A DNA stretch of 35,516 bases from Bacteroidota bacterium (GTDB lineage Bacteria; Bacteroidota; Bacteroidia; Flavobacteriales; Weeksellaceae), in the NCBI GenBank assembly GCA_023386965.1, contig JAEWIR010000029.1:1-35516 (forward strand), written 5' to 3'. This document shows positions 29,010 through 35,516 of the stretch, piece after piece. The position numbers and the translations under genes are program-made. The notes beneath the pieces were generated by a model. That model worked only from the letters and a program-made list of their open reading frames with translations. It searched no databases and had not been told where the DNA came from. Position 1 is the first letter of the stretch. Each line of letters opens with the position of its first letter.

Positions 29010-32000
29010 ATGAAAAAACATCTACTTATATTTTTTGTTCTGCTTAGCGGGATTTTTAATGCACAAAACTGGACCAAACTTGCAGGGGGAGAGGGCTATC
29101 AGGGCTATACGAACTCTTCCGGTGGCGGGCCATATGGTCACAGTGAAGTCCTGAACCAGTACTCACCTAAGAATTTACCTTATTTTTACTCGTATCAGAA
29201 TGCTTATGGATATCTTAGCGATAATGCACGCTGGAATGTTAATGATGAGTTTATATACGTGTTTGAAAACAATTCGGGGAATATAAATTTCTGGCTGTTT
29301 GACACCAATATAAAGCAATGGAAAAAGCTGAATGCCACCAGTACTGAAAACTACGGTACCAAAGGGGTGGCGTCCCCTTCAAATTTTCCCGGACCGCGCA
29401 TTGGCACAGTAACCTGGGTTGATAATGACGGAAATCTATGGATGTACGGAAATGCGTGGTGGCCCAAGCAGTCCGATATGTGGAAATATGACCGTACTAC
29501 CGGGATGTGGACCTGGATGAGCGGTACAGAGTCAGATAGCAGCAGTCTTCCAGCCCAACAGGGAGTAGCCAGTGCCACTGCACTCCCAAAAACGTACAAC
29601 AATGCTTATTCATGGGTGGACAGTCAGAATAATCTCTGGCTTTTTGGAGGAGATAGGCAGAACACCAGCAGTTCCAGTTCCAATCAGGTCTGGAAATACA
29701 GCACTTCTACCGGCTTGTGGACGTGGATGAAAGGAAATTCCGATGTTGACAACCAGGATGCCGGTCCTGTTCTCGGCACCGAAAACGTTGAAGCAGCGGC
29801 TAATTCCCCAGGGGAGAAGTACATGTTCAAAGGTGCTTTATGGCAGGCTAATAATTATGTCTATATTCTAGCGGGGGATGACCGCCCTGTAATGTGGAGG
29901 TATAATATGCAAACTAACAACTGGGCGCATGTAAAGAAAACAGCGACTGCAACAACATACTACGATTACGGATTGCAGGGAGTGGAAAACGCTTCGAACT
30001 TTCCACCCACGGTGGAAAACCCAACTTACTGGAAGGATGACAGTGGCAATTTCTGGATGTTTGGAGGGCAGATAAGGGACAACAACTCAAATTATACCGG
30101 TTCCGTAGGAAGAAGGGCGTGGGTAAATACGCTTTGGAAATATAATCCTACGAGTAACAACTGGACGTGGATGCGGGGTAAAAATCCGCTGACCTATACC
30201 GTTAACGTAAACAGCATCAATCCGATACCATTCAGTCCCGGCTATTACGGATTAAAAGATGTGACCTCTGACCTTAATTTGCCGGCCAGCCGTAACAGAC
30301 CTGTTTTCTGGAAGAAGAACAGCGAACTTTTTTTTGGTTATGGTGAATCTACACTTAACCTCAGTTCAAATCCTCTAAAATTTACGGATCTCTGGAAATA
30401 TGATATTTCAAGTAATAATTTTACGTGGATTGGAGGTAGAACAGCAGCATCCAATAACCTGGAGTATATTGAGGACCTTGTGAATCCCTCCGTGTATAAT
30501 GTTCCTTTAGTAAAAAATTACATTTTTGACGGTCTTCATACCGTGTACGCCTTCCGGCAGTCGCAACCGAACGAAATCTGGGCTTTCGACATGGTGCAGA
30601 GTACCTGGCAGCGTGTAAAGGCCGGGCAACCCGCCAATTATGGAACAATAGGTGTGGAATCTCCTACAAATGCGCCGTACCAAACCCAAAATACCTGGAT
30701 AAAGGACGGACATCTGTATATTCTTAGTACAGAAATCGCGGGCACGCCATATGCACTCTGGAAATTTGATGTCACCACAAAAAATTATACCTGTCTTAAA
30801 ATGGGTAGTTATACTCCGGGAAATATTGACCTGCCCAACAGTAGCAATTTCCCAGAAGCAAATTATGAAGCGGCTAATTGGGTGAATGACAATAAACTAT
30901 ACACTTTAGGAGGGGGGGATTCTGACAACTCCTCCACTGATTTTTGGGAATACGATTTCGCGTCCAACATGTGGGTAAGAAGAAATGGTCTTCCCACAAA
31001 ACTTCACTCAATGTCCTATGCGAAGGATTCGGGAAAGAATTTATGGATCTTCGGAGGCAGTTATGATACCGATGCATCGTATCAGGAATCCAAGAAAAAC
31101 AATAACGTCTGGAAGTACGACTATGTAACCAAAGTATGGCAGCAGTTGCAGGGTGGTCCGGTAAATGCCACCGGTCATTATGGAGCCCAGAATATTTCAA
31201 CCCAAAGTACAAGACCGGGATCCAGAACTCCCGTGGCCTACTGGATGGATGAATATGACCGTTTTTGGATTTATTCGGGCCAGGGCTACGCCGAGGTACC
31301 CGTTTCCAATTACTACGACAGGTTTCTAAATGATCTCTGGTATTATGATACGAATCTGAATAGATGGTTTTGGGTTTCGGGAGTGAATACCAATATCACT
31401 CAGAATGAGTATTCAAATGGGTACTATGACAACTCCAGATATATTTACTCGGCACATCGGTACGACAATATGATCTACCCATTTGTATATAATAACAAAA
31501 AACACATTTTTGCCGCAAAAAGTGCGTATTCAGACAACATTAACGGATTGTGGCAGATGGATATAAACAGCGTTCCGGCGTATAATTTCATCAGCGGGAC
31601 TGCCACATTTGATATTGACAGCAATTCATGTTCTACTGCCGATCCAAAGTACAAATCATTGAAGATTATGGCTCAAAACGGCGCCAATTCTGCTGTTTCT
31701 TATACAGATCATGCGGGAAATTATCAGGCTACGCTTAACCAGCTTTCCGGTGCCACCCTTTCGGCAATGCCGGAGATGCCGTCGTATTTCAGTGTAACTC
31801 CGTCTGCAGCAAATGTTATTTTTCCTCCAGGGAGCAATACCGCCGTTCAGGATTTCTGTATTACCCCGAGCGGTGTACACAATGACCTTGAAATTAAAAT
31901 CATACCCTTGACACAATCGCGGCCGGGGTTTGAGTCTAAATACAAAATTGTATACTTTAATAAAGGTACCACCACGTTATCGGGATCGATACAGTTTCAA

Positions 32001-32927
32001 TTTCCTAACAATTATGTGTCCTACTTTAATTATACTGTAGCGCCAAGTAACAACGCTAATGGGGTGATGACCTGGGATTTTACCGCTTTGGCACCATTTC
32101 AGCAAAAAGAAATCACGGTAGGACTAAACTTAAACACGCCCATGCATACCACCTATCCGTTAAACGGCGGTCAGGTGATTACTGTAAACGGCGCAGTGAC
32201 TCCTACGACCGGAGACGGGACACCAGCCGATAATTCGTTTGTCCTGAATGACACGCTGGTAAATTCCTTAGACCCGAATGATAAGGTATGTCTGGAGGGA
32301 AGTACTATAGCTCCCGCAATGGTAGGAGAGTATCTGCATTATTTGATTAGATTTGAAAATACGGGTACTGCAAATGCGATTAATGTAGTACTGAAAGACG
32401 TTCTGGATACTTCAAAACTGGATATCGCTTCACTTCAGCCCATCAGTGCATCTCATCCGTATCACGTGAACATCACTGACGGAAATAAACTTGAAGTTGT
32501 ATTTAACGGTATCCAGCTGCCCTATCCCCCTTCTTACCAAAGATATGGTTATTTTCTGTTTAAAATTAAAACGAAATCAACTGTGGCCCTGGGCGACGTC
32601 ATCCAGAATAAAGCAGATATTTTCTTTGACTATAATTATCCTATAATTACGAATGAGTACCAGACCACCGTGGCTCAAAACCTGTCGACCCAGGAGGTAC
32701 AGCAGTCGAAAATAGGGTTGTATCCCAATCCTGTGGACTCATATTTGTTCATACAGATTAAAGAACGTATAAAAAGTGTCGGCATTTACGACACTGCTGG
32801 AAGACTGGTAGCTACATTCATAAATCCAGGGAACAGAATTGATCTCAGCAATCTGAAAACAGGTAGTTATGTGATTAAAATTACCACGGAAACAGCAAAT
32901 TATCAAAATAAAATTATAAAAAAATAG
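29010..32927 (+). CDS. Secreted kelch-repeat protein with type IX sorting signal
   Basis: A 1305-residue exported protein. A signal peptide (1-18, ending FNA) is followed to about residue 860 by roughly twelve kelch-like units of 65-90 residues. Each has a strand pattern such as NLWLFGG, then a W-x-Y or F-D segment, then an aromatic tail (W-x-W-M-x-G); connecting loops repeat YGxxGVxSxxN. A short beta domain (about 865-955) follows, then a repeat with DPNDK at about 1087 of the DUF7619 type. The C-terminal 72 residues from 1234 (GLYPNPVDSY...IYDTAGRL...GSYVIKI) are a type A T9SS sorting domain. It should be secreted and attached at the cell surface. The ligand is unknown. Confidence 0.92.
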   Translation: MKKHLLIFFVLLSGIFNAQNWTKLAGGEGYQGYTNSSGGGPYGHSEVLNQYSPKNLPYFYSYQNAYGYLSDNARWNVNDEFIYVFENNSGNINFWLFDTNIKQWKKLNATSTENYGTKGVASPSNFPGPRIGTVTWVDNDGNLWMYGNAWWPKQSDMWKYDRTTGMWTWMSGTESDSSSLPAQQGVASATALPKTYNNAYSWVDSQNNLWLFGGDRQNTSSSSSNQVWKYSTSTGLWTWMKGNSDVDNQDAGPVLGTENVEAAANSPGEKYMFKGALWQANNYVYILAGDDRPVMWRYNMQTNNWAHVKKTATATTYYDYGLQGVENASNFPPTVENPTYWKDDSGNFWMFGGQIRDNNSNYTGSVGRRAWVNTLWKYNPTSNNWTWMRGKNPLTYTVNVNSINPIPFSPGYYGLKDVTSDLNLPASRNRPVFWKKNSELFFGYGESTLNLSSNPLKFTDLWKYDISSNNFTWIGGRTAASNNLEYIEDLVNPSVYNVPLVKNYIFDGLHTVYAFRQSQPNEIWAFDMVQSTWQRVKAGQPANYGTIGVESPTNAPYQTQNTWIKDGHLYILSTEIAGTPYALWKFDVTTKNYTCLKMGSYTPGNIDLPNSSNFPEANYEAANWVNDNKLYTLGGGDSDNSSTDFWEYDFASNMWVRRNGLPTKLHSMSYAKDSGKNLWIFGGSYDTDASYQESKKNNNVWKYDYVTKVWQQLQGGPVNATGHYGAQNISTQSTRPGSRTPVAYWMDEYDRFWIYSGQGYAEVPVSNYYDRFLNDLWYYDTNLNRWFWVSGVNTNITQNEYSNGYYDNSRYIYSAHRYDNMIYPFVYNNKKHIFAAKSAYSDNINGLWQMDINSVPAYNFISGTATFDIDSNSCSTADPKYKSLKIMAQNGANSAVSYTDHAGNYQATLNQLSGATLSAMPEMPSYFSVTPSAANVIFPPGSNTAVQDFCITPSGVHNDLEIKIIPLTQSRPGFESKYKIVYFNKGTTTLSGSIQFQFPNNYVSYFNYTVAPSNNANGVMTWDFTALAPFQQKEITVGLNLNTPMHTTYPLNGGQVITVNGAVTPTTGDGTPADNSFVLNDTLVNSLDPNDKVCLEGSTIAPAMVGEYLHYLIRFENTGTANAINVVLKDVLDTSKLDIASLQPISASHPYHVNITDGNKLEVVFNGIQLPYPPSYQRYGYFLFKIKTKSTVALGDVIQNKADIFFDYNYPIITNEYQTTVAQNLSTQEVQQSKIGLYPNPVDSYLFIQIKERIKSVGIYDTAGRLVATFINPGNRIDLSNLKTGSYVIKITTETANYQNKIIKK

Positions 32928-33071
32928 GATTCGGATTAAAGTTAGGCTGTTATTTGGACCCAAGTAACCGCCACCACAAACTACACTTTTTTTACAAGTA
33001 TATGAAACCTTAACTTAAAGAAATATTCCTGTGTAAAGATGACCGTCATTCACCAATAAAAAGAATAAAGA

Positions 33072-34295
33072 TTGTATTCAGTAATAGACATAGAAAGTAA
33101 CGGAGCAGGATTTCGGAAGGAAAGCATTATCGAGATTGCCGTTTATAAATATGACGGCCACGAAATCGTAGATCAGTTCATGTCCCTGGTTAATCCGGAC
33201 AGTGATATCACGCCTTTTGTACAGAAACTTACCGGTATTACACCCAAAATGGTGCGTACAGCACCGCGTTTTCATGAAATTGCCAAAAGGGTGGTTGAAA
33301 TGACAGCCGGTACAACGCTTGTGGGACACAATATCGAATTCGACTACCGTATGCTGAGACAGGAGTTTAAACGCCTGGGTTATGACTATCGTATCAACAC
33401 ACTGGATACCATCCCTTTAGCTAAGAAACTAATTCCGGAAGCCGAGAGTTATTCGCTGGGAAAACTGGTAAAATCACTCGGAATTCCGTTGGTAGACCAT
33501 CACCGTGCAGCAGGTGATGCCAGAGCTACATTAGACCTTTTTAAACTATTGATAATTAAGGATAAAGATTCCGAAATCATTCAGCAGCAGCATGAGCACC
33601 TTAATGCAGATACCTATCTGAACAAAATCCGCGACCTTACTCAGGATTTGCCTTCAGAAAGAGGAATTATATATTTTCAGAATGAAGAAGGGAAAATCAT
33701 CTATTCCGATTTTACAGATGACCTCCGCAAATTTGCGAAAAGTGTTTTCATCTCCAAACTGAAAAAATGGAAACAGATTCAGGACGATGTAAAACAGATT
33801 CATTATGAGCTTACCGGAAATGATGTGCTGGCGAAGCTCATGATGCGCACCAAAGGACTGTACAGGAAAGAAAGTCTTCCATTTGGTCTTTTCTTCCGGA
33901 ACGGAAAATACGTCGTGGAGAAAATTAATCCCCGGGAAGAAAGTTTGCCCATTCTAAGGTTTAAATCTTTTACACAGGGTCTTAAAGTGGCGAGTTTTAT
34001 TAAATCCCGTGAGGAGTTTCAGAATGCAGACGAATTAATAAAACTGTTGTCTCTTCAGGACCGAAGCGAAATGTGGATTTGCGAAGGCCGTACCCGCGGC
34101 GAAAAGGCATTTATTATCCTGAAAGAAGGAAAAATAACCTCCTATGGTTTTTATGATCTCTATACGCAGATTCAGACCTGGAGCAAGATTTCTAAGATTA
34201 AGATTGACCTTTCCAAGCCTACCGGTGATCTGCAGAATGATCTCCGGCTCCTGCTGCTGAAAGGTGACTGCGAGATTCAGGAGGTACCGGCATAA
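33072..34295 (+). CDS. DEDDh exonuclease, DNA polymerase III epsilon-like
   Basis: A 407-residue protein with an N-terminal 3'-5' exonuclease of the DnaQ type: D6 and E8 (VIDIES), D91 (HNIEFDYRML), H144 and D149 (DHHRAAGDARAT). These are all five catalytic residues. The C-terminal 240 residues hold a conserved helical part (about 170-400) with no domain I recognise; some flavobacterial homologues resemble the UvrC-like nuclease fusions, but no GIY-YIG motif is present. It starts at TTG 33072, since an in-frame TAA lies at 33066-33068 and no ATG precedes D6. Its likely role is DNA repair or proofreading. lysA follows by 67 bp. Confidence 0.9.
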   Translation: MYSVIDIESNGAGFRKESIIEIAVYKYDGHEIVDQFMSLVNPDSDITPFVQKLTGITPKMVRTAPRFHEIAKRVVEMTAGTTLVGHNIEFDYRMLRQEFKRLGYDYRINTLDTIPLAKKLIPEAESYSLGKLVKSLGIPLVDHHRAAGDARATLDLFKLLIIKDKDSEIIQQQHEHLNADTYLNKIRDLTQDLPSERGIIYFQNEEGKIIYSDFTDDLRKFAKSVFISKLKKWKQIQDDVKQIHYELTGNDVLAKLMMRTKGLYRKESLPFGLFFRNGKYVVEKINPREESLPILRFKSFTQGLKVASFIKSREEFQNADELIKLLSLQDRSEMWICEGRTRGEKAFIILKEGKITSYGFYDLYTQIQTWSKISKIKIDLSKPTGDLQNDLRLLLLKGDCEIQEVPA

Positions 34296-34362
34296 GCCGA
34301 AGTTAGAGTGTTGCCCACGTATATGATGGGCTGCATATATTCAATAAAGACGAAATAAAATA

Positions 34363-35516
34363 ATGACAGACAAAGACTTGCTTAAGATTGCAGAACAGTA
34401 CGGAACCCCGGTATATGTGTATGATGCGGAAAGTATAAAAATTCAGTACGAAAAACTTACTTCATCATTCCACCGACATACCCGTTTTTTTTATGCCGCC
34501 AAGGCGCTAACCAACATCAATATCCTTAAATATATTGAAAAACTGGGTGCGGGTTTGGACTGTGTATCAATAAATGAAGTGAAACTGGGGTTGCGTGCCG
34601 GCTTCACTCATGACCGTATTCTGTTTACGCCCAACTGCGTAGACCTGAAGGAAATTGAAGATGCAATGGAACTTAAGGTGCATATCAATATAGACAACAT
34701 CTCCATTCTGGAGCAGTTTGGCAACAGACATGGATCTTCTTATCCAATTTTTATAAGGATCAATCCTCATATTTATGCAGGCGGAAACCATAAGATCTCA
34801 ACCGGACATATTGATTCCAAGTTCGGAATCTCCATCCATCAGCTAAGGCATATTGAGCGGGTAATGAAATCCACGAATGTTTTGGTTGAGGGGCTTCATA
34901 TGCATACCGGAAGTGAGATCAAAGACCCGGATGTATTCCTGCAGGGTCTGGAAATCATGTTTGAACTTGCGGAACATTTCCCGGACCTGAAATATCTGGA
35001 CATGGGCAGCGGTTTCAAAATTCCCTATCAGGAAGGTGATCTGGAAACAGATGTGAAGACTCTGGGGAAAAAGGTGGAGAAAGCGCTTTCAGTTTATCAG
35101 AAGGAGACCGGCAAGAAATTCCAGCTCTGGTTTGAACCCGGCAAGTTTCTGGTGGGAAACAGTGGTCATTTTCTGGTAAAGGCCAATGTGATCAAGCAAA
35201 CCACAGCAACTGTATTCTGTGGTATCAACTCAGGCTTCAATCATCTGATAAGGCCCATGTTCTATGATTCCTATCACCATATAGAAAATCTCAGCAATCC
35301 TAAAGGCGCACAGCGTATTTACACTGTAGTCGGCAATATTTGTGAAACGGATACCTTCGCCTGGGACCGCAAACTTAACGAAGTGCGGGAAAGTGATTTG
35401 CTTGTGTTCAGAAATGCCGGAGCCTACGGTTTTGAGATGAGCTCCAACTTCAATTCCCGTTTGAAACCCGCCGAAGTACTTTTTATGGACGGTAAAGCGC
35501 ATCTGATCAGAAAGCG
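34363..35516 (+). CDS. lysA: Diaminopimelate decarboxylase, 5' part (truncated by window end)
   Basis: The ATG at 34363 opens a frame of 384 codons that is still open at the window end, so the C-terminus is missing. The start gives MTDKDLLKIAEQYGTPVYVY, the usual opening of a fold type III PLP decarboxylase. The PLP lysine is K47 (FFYAAKALTN). HMHTGSEI, DMGSGFKIPYQ (a phosphate-binding loop) and FEPGKF follow; GNICETDTFAWDR is the substrate-site C-E-x-D segment. LysA converts meso-diaminopimelate to L-lysine. It lies downstream of the exonuclease gene on the same strand, and no promoter is obvious in the 67-bp gap. Confidence 0.95.
   Translation, partial: MTDKDLLKIAEQYGTPVYVYDAESIKIQYEKLTSSFHRHTRFFYAAKALTNINILKYIEKLGAGLDCVSINEVKLGLRAGFTHDRILFTPNCVDLKEIEDAMELKVHINIDNISILEQFGNRHGSSYPIFIRINPHIYAGGNHKISTGHIDSKFGISIHQLRHIERVMKSTNVLVEGLHMHTGSEIKDPDVFLQGLEIMFELAEHFPDLKYLDMGSGFKIPYQEGDLETDVKTLGKKVEKALSVYQKETGKKFQLWFEPGKFLVGNSGHFLVKANVIKQTTATVFCGINSGFNHLIRPMFYDSYHHIENLSNPKGAQRIYTVVGNICETDTFAWDRKLNEVRESDLLVFRNAGAYGFEMSSNFNSRLKPAEVLFMDGKAHLIRK

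Overview
The window looks like chromosome of a member of Bacteroidota, class Flavobacteriia, most likely the Chryseobacterium/Kaistella group of Weeksellaceae. The grounds are promoters of the Bacteroidota type (TTTG, about 19 bp, TAnnTTTG), very few Shine-Dalgarno sequences, a protein with a type IX secretion C-terminal signal, a DUF5686 outer-membrane protein, and a gene order (ftsZ tail, yqeY; rplU-rpmA; pabB-pabC next to menD) familiar from flavobacteria. Genus-level placement is inference.

Layout. 1-1.1 kb: the C-terminal tail of FtsZ and YqeY, closed by a terminator. 1.2-3.75 kb: an A+T-rich accessory island of four small orphan genes, all on the + strand, each followed within 24-70 bp by a copy of a short hairpin repeat; two further inverted copies lie at or before gene starts. 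3.75-5.4 kb: thiL and a hotdog thioesterase (minus). 5.4-7.5 kb: a HI0933-type flavoprotein, then rplU-rpmA with a textbook promoter and terminator. 7.6-12 kb (minus): a small membrane protein, a DUF5686 protein, tRNA-Asn with its own promoter and terminator, and the site-2 protease RseP. 12.1-15.9 kb: an omega-amidase-like nitrilase, thioredoxin, an AI-2E-family transporter and two related polytopic membrane proteins. 15.9-20.3 kb: pabB-pabC (folate precursor), menD (menaquinone) and a 2OG-Fe(II)-type oxygenase. 20.3-23.9 kb: a PA0069-type radical SAM protein, a small membrane protein and a lipoprotein prolyl oligopeptidase. 23.9-26.7 kb: a compact minus-strand operon for sulfur handling (TauE/SafE permease, metallo-beta-lactamase/double-rhodanese protein, cupin, DUF3820). 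26.8-35.5 kb: a Gre-factor-like protein, a HerA-like ATPase, a 1305-residue kelch-type secreted protein, a DEDDh exonuclease with a TTG start, and the 5' part of lysA running off the window.

Most of the window is core metabolism and envelope biology. The part that may be undescribed is the cassette-like island at 1.2-3.75 kb: single-gene units punctuated by a hairpin repeat that comes in two structural variants, one inverted copy of which appears to have become the start codon and charged n-region of a signal peptide. No CRISPR array, insertion sequence, prophage or transposase was seen.
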